Shown here piece by piece: positions 1 through 11,672 of a stretch of DNA of 64,000 nt. The notes below the pieces were generated by a model. It did not search any database. It saw nothing but the letters and a program-made list of their open reading frames with translations, and had not been told where the DNA came from. This DNA is from Massospora cicadina (lineage: Eukaryota > Entomophthoromycota > Entomophthoromycetes > Entomophthorales > Entomophthoraceae), in the NCBI GenBank assembly GCA_022478985.1, contig JAKSZP010006685.1:124001-188000 (forward strand), in the 5' to 3' direction. Made by a program: the position numbers and the translations under genes. The first letter of the stretch is position 1; the number at the start of each line of letters is the position of its first letter.

Positions 1-735
1 TGGTTTTTGAGGATTAACTATCTATAGATGAGGTTGGCTTAGATCATATACTTAATCTTCCTCAGGTTTGGTTGGGGTTAGGATAGGTAATCTGGATAAA
101 CAATATGTATTTTAATGAATCAGTTTGGGGTGATGGACAGTAGTTAAATTGTTTTTTTTTGAAGTTTAAGGGCCATCAAGCTGAACGTCCGTCAGAATCT
201 TACATCTTTTAAACACCATTACAGCGAGGCATTATCAGTAATTATAGTGAACTGGCCCCATATAAATTGGGTCAAAACTTCTTGATGGCCAATAAAACTG
301 TAGTCACTCTCATTTGGTTACACTATAGTTGCGTTCATCCTTGGATAAAGTTTTGCTATAATATGCAATGGAATGATCAACTAACTTATCATTGTGCTGG
401 TACATTATAGCTACTATAGCAATATCACTTACAATAATAAAAGTAAAAATAGTTGACAAAGTTATGATCTATAATAAGCAGGGGTCGTGGGAAAGAGATA
501 CACGTGTTAGATTGAAGGATTGTTGCTGCTATTCTTACCAGTGGATAGTAGTTTCTTTTTTCATCAAGTTTTCTAAGAGTTTGGATTTATCTGCAAATTA
601 AAAAAATGAAGTAGTAATATAATCTGACCATTCCAAGAAAAACTTGTACATCTCATAAGGATTTAGGCGGTAACATTATAAAGTTGGCCGTAACTTTGTC
701 ATCCATTAGAATATCCTTTTTGACTTATTTTTTTC
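1..735. other. No recognisable gene
   Basis: I see no supported gene here. The stretch is AT-rich with a few CpG dinucleotides (for example near 187-195 and 327-340). A 69-codon frame at 392-601 has no recognisable motif and is probably chance. Confidence 0.5.
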
Positions 736-1340
736 CTAAAAATCTATTTTAATTTGGAAAAGGGAACATTTAGAGGGATTTAGTTTTAGAGAAGTTTTCC
801 ATAATTGCTGTAAGACCTCTCTAAGGTGTACTAGGTGAGCGGTGAAAGTTTTTAAGAAGATGGTTATGTCAACAAGATATACTTTACAAAGGATCGTTTT
901 ATAGTCCCCTAATAACCCGTCCATCACCCTTTGGAAAGTAACGGGGACATTACACAGCTCCTGCATCATCCATGTAGACTTAAACATCCTTTCACTAGAG
1001 ATGAGGGCACAGTTTTCATGATCCTTAGGGGATAGGTTAACCAGCTAATAACTGCTGGCAAGATCTATTTTTAAAAAATATTTCAGCCCCACATTAGCCT
1101 TATAGAGCCATCTATATGAGGTAGGGGATAACTGTCTATCAAGTAATAAATTTTAGTCGGTGATAGTCCATGAAAACTTAATGTCATCCATCTTTTTTCC
1201 AAATTAATAGCAAAGGGGAAGCCCAAGGGCTTTTGGAGGGTACCAGTAGGCTAGCCTCTAATAGTTATTTTAACCCAAAAGCAATTTGAGCCTCCTCAAC
1301 TTTAGATTTTCAGTATGAATGAGTTTTAAAAGGGGGACGA
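736..1340 (-). pseudogene. Gypsy-type reverse transcriptase fragment, degenerate
   Basis: On the minus strand this reads as the palm of a Ty3/Gypsy reverse transcriptase. Residues 9-19 of the 736-987 frame (LCNVPVTFQRV) match the family block LCNAPATFQR. The catalytic YLDD box has become YLVD, losing one metal-binding Asp. Upstream (about 1000-1200) the strand carries decayed matches to the MDYR.L and DLASGY-like blocks. Several stops and frameshifts rule out function. It is an old fragment with no LTR visible next to it. Family assignment is firm from the order of RT blocks; the element's extent is not. Confidence 0.75.
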
Positions 1341-2649
1341 TACTTGGTTTCCACTTATTGACTTACTAAAATCATTTTCTCATAATCATAAGGTTTTTGT
1401 ATATATCTGGATATTCTTTCAACAAGGCTTCTATATCTTGATGTTGGTCAAGGGTGAGGGTGTCCACAATTTTTCTCTCAACTAGTGAGATGGTCATTAG
1501 GGGATCAATCCCAAAATATTTTATAGTGCAAAAACTACTTACATTGGTGATATGTTTGATAGTTCAGAGTTTTACATAAGTAATGATCAAATTCTGAGTA
1601 ACTCAGAAAGCCTTATTTGTTAGATTTCTAACAGAACGGAGATATATATTTTAAAGTCAGGTATAAGATCCATGGAAGGTCAAAGCTTTCTTCATAGAAG
1701 GACTAAAGTGTCCATATAAATTTAAGTGATTATGAGGATGTGTATTTCTAACTTGTGAGTCAAATACTTTTTAAAACTAGGAGGTAGACTAAAGCAATGG
1801 GGGCATATAGAGTTATTTCATCCTGTGTATCCACCACCTCAGGAAGCAACTTAGTCTCAATCCCCAAGATCTGGTACTCTACCCAACAGATAGAGTTAGG
1901 ACACTTAATGAGGCAGGCACACTTATTTGGGGCCACTTAGTTTTGGTCAAGAGTTAAAATACTAGTGGTATCTGATATTCCAGGAGAGAAAGGTCTTATC
2001 CTTTATGATAACTATACAATAAAACTCTCTCATTCATGATACTCTTATAAGTAGTTCATAGTATTTTTCTAAATTGATATCAGGGGTATTAATAAGAAGC
2101 TTTTTAGTACTAGTGGTGCCCAAAATAAGAGGGGGTCCTCCCTCTGTCTTTATTTTTGTTGTACCAAACAATGTGATTATTAAATAAAATTAAAAAATCC
2201 TAGCATGGTGCCGCAGTGTAGGCTAAGCATCCATATAGAAGGTGAAGAAAAGCAGGGGATTGTCAGACAATTATAAGTCTGATTATGTGGTAAGAGTGTA
2301 ATGGTTCAAAGTAAGGACAAAAATATTGGTGAAATCGTTCAAAAGGCCCTGGCCAATTCTCAGTCGAACTCTGAATTGGGGCAATAAAAGTATTAATAAT
2401 CGGCCAAATATCATGAGTTTGGTTGGTCAGATTGCCCCAAATTTTAGCCAAATCTAGGGAGTCCATTATAGGATCCGCCCCAGGCCATTTCTATTTTAGT
2501 AAAACTTACACCGCAGAGACCAAAATCTTTTATAGGGTCAGAGGGGGTCCAGCAAGGTGAAAAATTTCCCGCCCATTGATTGGGTAAAATATATCTTGAG
2601 CTTTACTGTATGGAATTTTCCTACCTGCCCTCCATTGGCTGTCCCGTCA
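1341..2649 (-). other. Degenerate sequence, probably rest of the old Gypsy element
   Basis: No frame longer than about 70 codons and no motif I can name. By position, next to the RT fragment and upstream of it on the minus strand, it could hold the decayed protease and gag of the same element, but I cannot show this. The right edge is set by the target duplication of the ORF1-only element at 2650-2660. Confidence 0.3.
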
Positions 2650-2660
2650 AAGTTAAGTGA

Positions 2661-3469
2661 TTTTTTAAATTTATTCAAGGTAAGCTGACCAGGGGACGGA
2701 CATTACTGATACAAAAATAACAACCAAACACACAAACCAAACGCCCTAAAGACGTAGCAAGACACCAAAACAAAAAGGAAAATTGTTAACTTCTTTGGCA
2801 ACAATCTGGGCCTGGAGCATAGCCTCCAGGAATTTAGCAACATGGTGTTCAGCTTGTATGCATGCATCGGGAAGATGGGAGAATTTTGTGGTATTGTCTC
2901 TGGTGATGCGCGTGGTGGTAAAAAATCTGCCAGTGCAACCACTTGCTTGATAGTAGAGGTGGCCGTTTCCCTTAATCGTTCAATTTCCATTTTGCAACCT
3001 CAGGGAAATCTCGGGGTAATTGATTATTTGTAGCCCTTCATTAAATTCAGTGATAGATAGTGCCATGGCTTCACAGAGATGGCGGCTATCAGGAGAGGCC
3101 ACTGCAGCCTCAGCAAGTTGATGGTCACTCAAGAATGGGGTAGCGGTGGGTTTGGGGACACATTTCTTGGGTGGGAATGGGGCATCAAAATCTGAAGGTA
3201 GATATGGTTTCAGATTAATTGAAAAGTCAGGAGGTGGGACAATTTCCCTAGATTTAGTTAATTCATCCAATAAGTCCCAGGGATTTGGTTGAGCATGATT
3301 GATTTGGAGGGACGTGGTTTTGGTTGGGTAAGTTTTGGGGCGTGAAACTGGTTGGAATGAATTTAGGTCCAAATCTGCTTCTGATTGGGTATATTGTGAG
3401 AAATTAAGCTGGCTTGGGCTTTGGTTGCAAAGGTTTTGTTGATTTTTGAGCATTCAGCTGGAGGGGGTG
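2661..3469 (-). pseudogene. C-terminal third of the ORF1-only protein (copy A)
   Basis: The frame at 2980-3453 carries the C-terminal region typical of this family. It has a NPWDLLDELTKS block (others: NPWELLAEIDKSGK), then FLSDHQLAEAAVASPDSRHLCEA (others: DHQLAVEAAATPDC..CKAV). The region is absent from the LINE's own ORF1 in this window. The tail follows at 2661-2705. The frame is broken upstream by the Gypsy LTR that starts at 3470. No function is known to me for this region. Confidence 0.75.
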
Positions 3470-4350
3470 TGTTGAGTAATTGACTGGACCTAATCATCGG
3501 ATATTCAATAGGGACATAATAAGGTTAGCTGTTTAGAAACTTATTATGGAGCATATCAGATATTAGTGGTTATGGACCAGGTATATTCTAAGCTTATGCA
3601 AAGCTTAGAATTTGCAGCCTAGCGATTTCACTTAATCATATTTGACTATGATGACACAAGCTTGAGGGCTTTGTTGGTTAGGTCAAACTTAAATTTAAGT
3701 TTTGATTTAATGACTTGGGCACGTGGGCTTTGTTGGTCTATGCTGAAATTAGTTTTTAATGTCAGTCAAGTTTTTGATCAAATTAATTACTAATTAGTGA
3801 TACAAATCGCCTTGGTATGTGCTGCCAATTGCACGTGAAAGTGAATTGGTTCAGCTATTTTTAAGGTATGGTGAAACGCCATTTCAAGGATGATGATGGT
3901 GTTTAATCTGACTCTGAGGCTGAGCATGATCCCCTGAGTCAAAGTATTTGTAGATGTCATTACAAGCTTTTTTTGTGGCTAAAGGTCACTGAAAGTAAGG
4001 CGTCATGAGTAAGATGTGGTTAACATTGAACCTTATAAATAACCCTTGAATTTACAAAAAATAAAATATCCTTTCACTACTGGATTTGTTTATAATTTAA
4101 TTTATAAACTTTTTTGTTTAGTACGTTCATTTTTTATTTTAGTCAATTTTCACTTGGGATCAGTAAGATCAGGGCGGCATGCCATCATCCAAGTGAAATG
4201 ATAATGTATACTATTGAAGTGCCAACAATAAGCTTTAAATTAAATTATAAATCACCATCCTATCTGTTGTCCTCATACAACAGACGCCTGAAACTCTGCC
4301 CCACGGACAAAGAAGGACCAGCCATCCATTTACAGCCCAAATATTCAACA
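3470..4350 (+). repeat. 5' LTR of the 9-kb Gypsy element
   Basis: 881 bases, TG...CA ends with TGTTGA/TCAACA inverted termini. It pairs with 11673-12549. A run TTATAAATAACCC near 4033 could be the promoter TATA region, and AATAAAATATCC near 4060 a polyadenylation region; both recur in the other LTR. Confidence 0.95.
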
Positions 4351-4351
4351 A

Positions 4352-4375
4352 GTGGCGCTCATGGCTGGGACTGCA
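4352..4375 (+). other. Candidate primer-binding site
   Basis: Directly after the 5' LTR, TGGCGCTCATGGCTGGGA begins with TGG, as expected for pairing to the CCA end of a tRNA. I cannot name the tRNA without a search. Confidence 0.5.
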
Positions 4376-6463
4376 GATGGTGATCACGCTGAACAGGGAA
4401 GCAATCCCAATCAATTATTCAGAACCATCGCCAGCCCCAATGGGAACACTGAAATGACTGTGTCCCAGAATAATTGGGAAGAGGTACCCATTATTACCTA
4501 TCCCAACGATCCCATTTCACTGGAAGAGCTGTAACGTCTCAAGCAATAGTTGTTAAGAGGGTATCAATTAGGCCAAGGGCCCGCGGACAATAGTAGCAAC
4601 CCTTTTTACTGCTAACGACAGCAAGATGTGCTGTGGATGAGATATCTTGCTCATCATCAATTAAGTGTATCTCAGATCTGAAACAATTTAAATTGGGATA
4701 GATAATATCGCCCAATACTTAATTGAATTTGTACATCCCACCTCTAGAAATTTTTAGATGACAATCGCCCGCCATCATGCAGCCATTACTGAGTTAGTGA
4801 ACTTCTCTTGCAACTCCAGCCAGGCGGGCCAAATTTTAAATGAGCGATTGGAAGCCAACTTCGCTGAGGTCCGTTCAATTTTGGAGGCAAATCACAACTT
4901 AGCTACTTGGGCTAATGACTGGGTAGCAGTTTTAGCACAAGAGCTAAATGACAGATTGCATCCTATCTTTGAAAATTTCTTAGAGGAAAGAGGAGTCACC
5001 GAATCTTGGGTCAGCAATAGCACTCAGACTTCTATTAATGCTTCAGAGTCCATGAGGCTTAATCACGAAGCCCAAGAGGCACAGTTAAACCATAACAATG
5101 AATTTTGTGACCAGTATCGATGCCTGAGTGCCCAAATTTTGCAGATGAAGGATGAATACACCGGAAAAATCAATTACTGGCAAACACAATTTGAGGACTA
5201 ACGGGTGAAAAATGAAAAAAATTGAGACTCTATTGATCATCTTAATCTACAGATCAATAATCTCAATGACAATGTTAATGTTATCAATGAGTCAAATAAT
5301 AATCTCCATGGAGAATTGAATCAGTGTAAGAAGGCCATAAAATAGAAGAACCAAGTGATTTCCACCTTGCAGCTACAAACTACTAGCCTGAATGAGGAAA
5401 TTACAAAATTAAAATTAAAAAACTGAAATCATATCAATTGGGAAAATGAAATCAACGAGCAAATTTGAGCTCTGGATGATGGGCGTTGTCAGTGTGCTAC
5501 AACCCACTTGACTGAAAATTCTTCTGAATATTATGAGGACGAAGCTTCAGAAATAGTTACTTAAACAGATGTTAGGCCACATCAAAAACTGCCTAGCAAT
5601 ATGATTGCTTTGGCCAACCCTAGCGCCTCAAACTGGGATATGATGCCTCAACGCCCTAGTACGCCTTTCTCTAGTCAACCTAGAAATAATCGTGATAACC
5701 AGGAATGGGGAAGCAATAATTATAGACCAGCAAACCTGCCAGCCTTTGACAAGAACGAAGTATTACCACATTTGTCAAATGTTTTGAAATGGCCATGCAT
5801 GGGGCCAGCGACTGCAATAAAGCAGCCACCATGATTAACTGCTTGGATGAGTGGAGCATTGAGTTGATTATGCCTCACATTAATGAAAATCCAACATATG
5901 CTGAAGTCAAGGAGGCCGTGCTTCATGGAATTGGAGGTCCAGAACAGATGTAAACCAGAAAATCCAAGTTTATGAACATCAGCTTTAAGAAAGATGAAGC
6001 AATTGACAAATTTGTGGATTGATTCTATTGCGAAGCTCAGGTTCTCTTAGGCGCACGGGCTATGGTCAATTTTGACACCAAGATTGCACTAGAGCATGCA
6101 TTAGAACCTTACCCTAATCTATTAAACACCCTATTGCCTGCTTTCATGCAGGATCTTGTGACATCTGAATTGGTTGACCACTTGCACAGATGCTCAAAAA
6201 ATTATGGCCCTCCTAATACTGGTTACAAATTGGGAACCACTGCCTTTGCTGGAAAGCCCTTTGAAACCAATAAGAAGATTGACAGTAATCCGCCTATAAG
6301 AAATGAGCAAAACTTGAATGCAAGAGCCCCACAGTCAGTGAGTGAAATTACTTGCTTTAATTGCCATTGTAAAGGTCACTATGCTTCCCAATGCCATCAG
6401 CAAAATGTCAATGTAGTCCTTCCTGACACCATGCAAGAGGAGGGAAAAGAACAAGCACAATAG
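4352..6463 (+). pseudogene. Gag of the Gypsy element, with CCHC zinc knuckle
   Basis: The capsid-nucleocapsid gene is readable in pieces at 4352-4534, 4758-5201, 5601-5834 and 6062-6463. The 5190-5460 stretch is rich in Asn/Gln/Leu/Glu and looks coiled-coil forming. The C-terminal piece holds CFNCHCKGHYASQC, a C-x2-C-x4-H-x4-C knuckle for binding RNA. Stops inside are TAA/TAG at likely Gln codons (about 5200 and 5343) and TGA at likely Arg codons (about 6019). The last frame ends with TAG at 6461-6463, three bases before the protease frame. That may be the original gag stop with frameshift or readthrough, or one more decayed codon. Confidence 0.85.
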
Positions 6464-6465
6464 AT

Positions 6466-7284
6466 GTGGGACGCTCTATTGTGCCTAAGACACTAGTCCC
6501 ACCCGATCAACAAGAAAACAATGGCCATGGGGCCTTGTTAGACAATGAAATCGATTCTATTTTAGTATTGAATGAAGATTTCTCAAACGTACATGTGGTA
6601 ACTCGCTCCCAGAGTAAGGTTGTCACACCTGAAGTCTCTGAGGTAGTCACTAAACCCTATGTGCAGCAAATACTTGAGAATATTCCAGCTGATGGGCCAA
6701 GCAATGCAGCAGATACCCCAAGCCTGAAAGGGGTCAATATAGCAATGCCAATTGACACATTCATCAATGAATGTCCCAGTATTGGGAATACTCTGAAGCA
6801 CACTCTTAACTCTTTGGACTCTTCCCATATTCATTTAGTAAACTCTATTGATTCTTACTATTCTGAGTGCACTTACGTGGATATCCTAGTCAACAAGGTT
6901 AAAGTTGTAGCTATAGTTGATAGCGGAGCACCTGTAAACATTGTTTCCACAAAACTGGTTAGGAAACTGAAAATAGCTCCAGATATTGACCATCATCAAG
7001 AATATGGGACCACAGGCCTTAACAGCACTAAGAGTGAAGGAGCTTACAGCGCTTTTCCACTACAATTTGGAGCTTTGGTAGTAGCTGCACCTGCTATAGT
7101 GCTTCCAAACGCCAATTATGACATATTAATTGGAACTAGTTTTTTAAGGACCTATGGGATCTCATGCAATTTTAAAGAAAACATCTTGACAATATTGGGC
7201 CAATCAATTCCAATTTATTACTCATGCAATGATACAAAGCCCGCAAGCTGTCATAGGAATTTTATCATATATATCTTATGCTGA
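6466..7284 (+). pseudogene. Aspartic protease region of the Gypsy element
   Basis: This 272-codon frame holds the retroviral-type protease signature IVDSGAPVNIVS (D-S-G in place of D-T-G), followed about 80 residues later by the NYDILIGTSFL block that forms the second half of the fold. The role is to cut the Gag-Pol polyprotein inside the particle. It follows gag in the same direction and leads into reverse transcriptase through 7376-7717. It is open over its whole length, unlike its neighbours, but sits in a dead element. Confidence 0.88.
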
Positions 7285-7375
7285 TGGGATAATACCAGTA
7301 GGGTATATTCAGCGGGGGAATTGAAGCCGCCCCATGCCAACCGCCATAAACAAAAATTGAGGAATACCTCTATGT

Positions 7376-8728
7376 GTGAATAAGGATGTGACAATAGCTC
7401 CAGGCCATCAACTGGTTATGAGAACTGGGACTACACTGGATATTCCAGAAGGACTGTATGGGGAGGTCGTACCCCCATGGCATCATTCTCCAATGGAACC
7501 TAGTGTGGCGCCTGGAATACTTATACCAGGGCATGGAGAGATTGATGTCTTACTAGCAAATTTGACCAGCCAAAATATTAAGGTCAAGAAATTTCAAGTA
7601 GTCACTTTTGTGCACCTACTTCTGAGGGATGAGTTAATATCAGCTGTCAAATTTGGTGATTTATCTGAGTTCAGCTTACCAACCCAAGCCCTTGGGGCAC
7701 ATGTGGTAATACCCTGAGAATCGTTCATTGGATTATTGGAACAACAGAAGGATGAAGCACTAGAGTTGTTTGAACAATACTCCAAAATTTTCGCCAAAGA
7801 TGACCAAGATTTAGGTTGTGCAAAAGGAGTTCAGCATTTTGTGGATACTGGGGATCATATGCCTATTAGAATGAGGCCAATTCGGCGCCCCAGAGCCAGT
7901 AACAAAATAGTCAGTGAAGAGTTAGACAAATTGCTGAAAAGCGGAATGATAGTGCCTTCCAAAAGCCTGTGGGCCAGCCCCATTTTAATTGTAAAGAAGA
8001 AAGATGGCAGCAATTGAGTTGTGATTGATTATTGATGCCTCAATGCCATTACAAAAAAGGATTCATATCCGTTGCCCAGAATTGATGATGCTCTGGACTG
8101 TCTGGGAGGGGCGAAGTACTTTACCGCAATGGACCTCATCTCCAGATATTGGCAAATTGAGTTGCCACCAGAGGAGCAGGAAAAGTGCGCGATGATTGCT
8201 GCTCAAGGGCTTTTTCAACTGACATGCATGCCCCAGGGGCTGTGTAATGCTCCGGCAACCTTTCAGCGCGCAATGGACATGATCTTGGGGGACCTTAAAT
8301 TGTCCTGCGTTCTGGTGTACCTGGATGACATCAATGTCTTTTTGCAAACATTTTCTGAACATCTGGAGCACCTTGAGCAAGTGTTTGAACGTCTGTTGAA
8401 GGCCAATCTGAAGATAAAACCTAGAAAATGCCAATTCTTTAAAGAACAATTGGAATACCTTGGGTTCGTCATTGATTCCAAGGGCTTGCAGCCTCAGCCT
8501 CAAAAGGTGGAGGCGATTAACAAAATGCAACCTCTGATGAGTATGAGAGATGTCCAAGTGTTCTTAGGCATGGTAGGATACTATCAAAGATTTGTGGAAG
8601 GGTTCACAAAGATTGCTGAGCCTCTATTCCACTTGCTACAAGGAGGAGTTTGTTTTTGCTGGGCAGAGGAATGCCAACAAGCCTTTGAGGCTTTGAAAAA
8701 CAAAATGAGCTCGGCGCCTATCCTCTGA
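7376..8728 (+). pseudogene. Reverse transcriptase of the Gypsy element
   Basis: The frame runs 7736-8017, then after two TGA stops (8018, 8033) 8072-8728. Visible blocks are LLKSGMIVPSKSLWASPIL (fingers), VVIDY-CLNAITKKDSYPLP with a TGA where Arg is expected, YFTAMDLISRYWQI, LTCMPQGLCNAPATFQRA and the intact catalytic YLDDINVF. The thumb follows with LGMVGYYQRFV. Catalytic Asp residues are all present, so only the stop codons have killed it. The 7376-7717 part is the protease-RT linker with no motif I can name. Confidence 0.93.
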
Positions 8729-9110
8729 TATCCCAATTTCAGCAAGCCTTTTATCATACAAACTGACGCCTCATTGACTGCAATTGGTGGTGTGCTATTG
8801 CAGATTGGGGATGATGGCGAGGAGCATCTGGTCGCTTATTGCAGCAGGACGCTGAATAAGCATGAGCGTAATTACATGGTGACTGAAAGAGAATGCCTGG
8901 CTGTCATCTATGCTTGTAAACAATTTTGGGTTTACATTCATGGCACCAAATTTCAAGTAGTAATGGATCACAGCTCATTATGATGGCTCCACAATCTCAA
9001 GGAACCTGAAGGATGGTTAGCCCGCTGGGCTCTGAAATTACAAGCGTACAATTATGAAATTATTCATAGAGCTGGAGCGGCCCATCAAAATGCAGATGGA
9101 CTATGACTTC
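8729..9110 (+). pseudogene. RNase H domain of the Gypsy element
   Basis: After a TGA at 8726 the frame continues with QTDASLTAIGGVLLQ (first catalytic Asp), TERECLAVIYACKQFW (catalytic Glu), MDHSSL (Asp), then across another TGA to NADGL (last Asp). The enzyme degrades the RNA strand during reverse transcription. All four acidic positions are readable. Confidence 0.88.
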
Positions 9111-9139
9111 CCATTGTAGCTGTCCTGAGCAATTTGGCC

Positions 9140-10307
9140 TGATGAGCTTCATGAAAAAATGATTAACTGAACGTATGGAGATGAACCACCCAAAGTTCAA
9201 AAGGTGAATAAGAAAGCATTAATTGACACCAAATATTGAAATGGAATTCTATACAAACTTAAGCCCAATGGACAATGTCAAATCTTCCCAAAACCTTCTG
9301 ACTGAATGGAGATTATTACACAAGCACACAAGGCCGTTGGACATGGGGGAATGACTAAGACACTAGAATTAATTTGAGCCAGTTACTATTGGGATTCCAT
9401 GTGATTTGATATCCAAGATGTGCTTGAGAAATGTCATTCATGCCAAATTGCAAAACCTATGAAGTCAGATGTGAAATATTGGCTGATCAAACCCAACTGG
9501 GCCTGGCATACCATGTCAATTGATGTAATTGGCCCTTTGCCTGTGAGTAGCCTAGGCAACAAATACATAATTGTTGCTATTGACCATCTAATGAAATGGG
9601 TGGAAGCAAAAGCAATTTGAGACGTTGGGGCCCTAACTACTGCCAAGTTCATTATGGATAATATTATCTATAAGCATGGATGCCCCCAGAAGATATTGAC
9701 AGACAATGGCACAAATTTTACTGCCCAAATGATACAACTGCTAAATGAGTTGATGTCTATCAAAGGAGTGTTGTCAACACCATACCATCCTGAGACTAAT
9801 GGTATGGTAGAGCGAGTGAATGGCACTTTAGTTGGCATTTTATGCAAAATGCAGCCTTGGCGCCTTTGCAATGGGCAACTTCAATTAGTGCGACCATGTT
9901 TGCATACAATATTGGACACCACAGCAGCACAGGCCACTCTCCGTTTCAACTTTTGTATGGTAGACAGCCTGCTCTACCTCCATTATTATACTCAGTACTC
10001 AGTTCACCTGACGCAATTAACCCAAATAACTATGTCAAGCAACTGGCAAAGACCCTAATCAAGTTGCAATTGGAAGCTTATCAAAATGAGATTAGTCAAA
10101 AAAACTATTCAGAAGAGCTATGATGATGCCAAACGGGCTACAATGAATAAGTTTAATGAAGGAGATTTAGTAGTATATTGTGACACTCATAGTGCAGGCC
10201 GCGCACACAAACTAGCCTCGCTCTGGAAGGGTCCATTTATCATTTTGGAGAAATCATCTGAAGATGTATATACCATTAAGGATCAAGACGGCTGGGTTGT
10301 GAATTGA
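9140..10307 (+). pseudogene. Integrase of the Gypsy element
   Basis: The zinc-binding HHCC module reads HKAVGHGG ... CHSCQIAKP (about 9310-9460). The core carries [17 protein letters not shown] and [13 protein letters not shown], so the D-D-E residues are intact. A frameshift lies near 9845-9890, after which the frame moves to 9842-10123 and then 10086-10307. The C-terminal end (KGPFIILEKSSEDVYTIKD) is a short SH3-like tail. I see no chromodomain. Confidence 0.9.
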
Positions 10308-10535
10308 GTACACACTAAGTTCCTTTGTCCATATCATAAAGAATAATATATATATATATATAATAAATAATAAAATAATAAAAAGTAAAAAAAAAAAAAT
10401 AATAATAATTGCAAGCCGTAGAGTTTATTTTGTTGATGCCTCGCTGGCATTAGAACTAGGTTCCCCCTCTTTGGTAGGGGGAGGAGAGCAGCATTGGAAC
10501 TGGAGAGAGGCGAATTTCATACAAATCCTGACTAT
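10308..10535. other. AT-rich spacer after integrase
   Basis: It contains a (TA)n and A-rich tract at about 10345-10410. It separates the pol genes from the convergent antisense frame. Confidence 0.6.
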
Positions 10536-11618
10536 CTAGACCCTGGCGGAGATGTGCCAAACCCAAGAAAAGCTCAGCACCAGGCACGCTGGCCCTGTTG
10601 GCTTAGGAAAGGCCATCAAACTAAAGGGAAAGTCCATTGGTAGGGACTTCAGAATAGGTGGGAGAGATTTGACTCTGGAGTAAATGCCGCTAAAAGGAAG
10701 ACACAATCGGCAAGAAGACTCTCAAGGCAAGGGTAAATGGAGGGGAGGAACTCCTTTTGCGCGAAACATTTGGGAATGGGCCTCATCTAATACCCTGCAC
10801 ATGTTGGGCACGGTATTGGTGGGGAGTGACAAAGGAGGGAAGTGAACGCATGCACCTAAAAGAGCCATCTGGGGGACAAACTTCTTAGGAAGCCCCTTAG
10901 CCAAGCTCTTACAAAGGGCTCAGTATAGCACCAGGATGCGCCAATCCTTCGAAACCTGAGTCTTGAGGCCCAACGTGACATGAAAATTGGTATGAACCAA
11001 AGCAGGTTCACACCAAATCCTAGCAACAGAGTTAGCGAAAATAAGGGCCTGGTTGGCCTCAAAGATATCATAAGTGGCAACCTCAGGACTGGTTGCAAGT
11101 GTGGATGACAAGTAGGCATTCATGAGCTCTGACATTGAGTCAAGCTCAAGACCCAATGAAGCCACGCTGCCCGTGCAAAGGGAGGAAGCAAGACTTTTTG
11201 AAGGGAAGATGTTAAAAAGCAAAAACAAGAAGTCTGGAAGAAGATCCCCATCTGAAGTGAATTGATCTCAGATCAGGGTTTCTTTGGACTGAACAGCTTC
11301 TGAAGGCCAAAGAGATACTAAATATGTCAAAAGGGGATCCCGCTTGACCCATTGGGATGTTTGACTAACTGCACCTGAAGCCACGGAGGCTTGTTCAGGT
11401 TGATTGATTGGTGCTATCACAACAGGTTGTAAAACCAAACTTTCTAGTATTGTTGAAGTGTAGCTGGTCAACCCAGCTTGAGGAACCATGAGCAACACGC
11501 CCAAGTTGACAATAGCTCGCCGCATGGACTTGCTTAGCCTTAGGAAGGCTCATCAGTCCGAGGCAGAAAGGCTATTGAGATAACATTTGTACTTGGAGGA
11601 GCGCGAAAAGCCAGACAT
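10536..11618 (-). pseudogene. Antisense ORF (360 codons) between integrase and 3' LTR, unknown product
   Basis: Read on the minus strand from an ATG at 11618 to a TAG at 10536-10538, one frame stays open for 360 codons apart from five TGA stops (two adjacent near 11550, then 11270, 10922, 10724). Each fits a decayed CGA, the same lesion seen in pol on the other strand. The N-terminus is Ser/Arg/Lys-rich (MSGFSRSSKYKCYLNS). The middle is hydrophobic and helix-prone, but I see no signal peptide or clear membrane span. I recognise no domain. Antisense 3' ORFs are known in some plant Gypsy lineages; whether this one is related is unknown. That it was a gene is inference from frame length and from stops being of one kind. 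Confidence 0.6.
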
Positions 11619-11659
11619 TGTGAACTGAGAAGAAGGGTACCTGCCGCTTATATCCAGTC

Positions 11660-11672
11660 AAGGCGGGGGAAG
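11660..11672 (+). other. Polypurine tract
   Basis: AAGGCGGGGGAAG abuts the start of the 3' LTR, the expected plus-strand primer site. Confidence 0.8.

Noticed and set aside
10722..11525. Reading the antisense frame as an envelope gene
   Set aside because: It is on the wrong strand for a Gypsy env and shows no signal peptide, fusion peptide or anchor.
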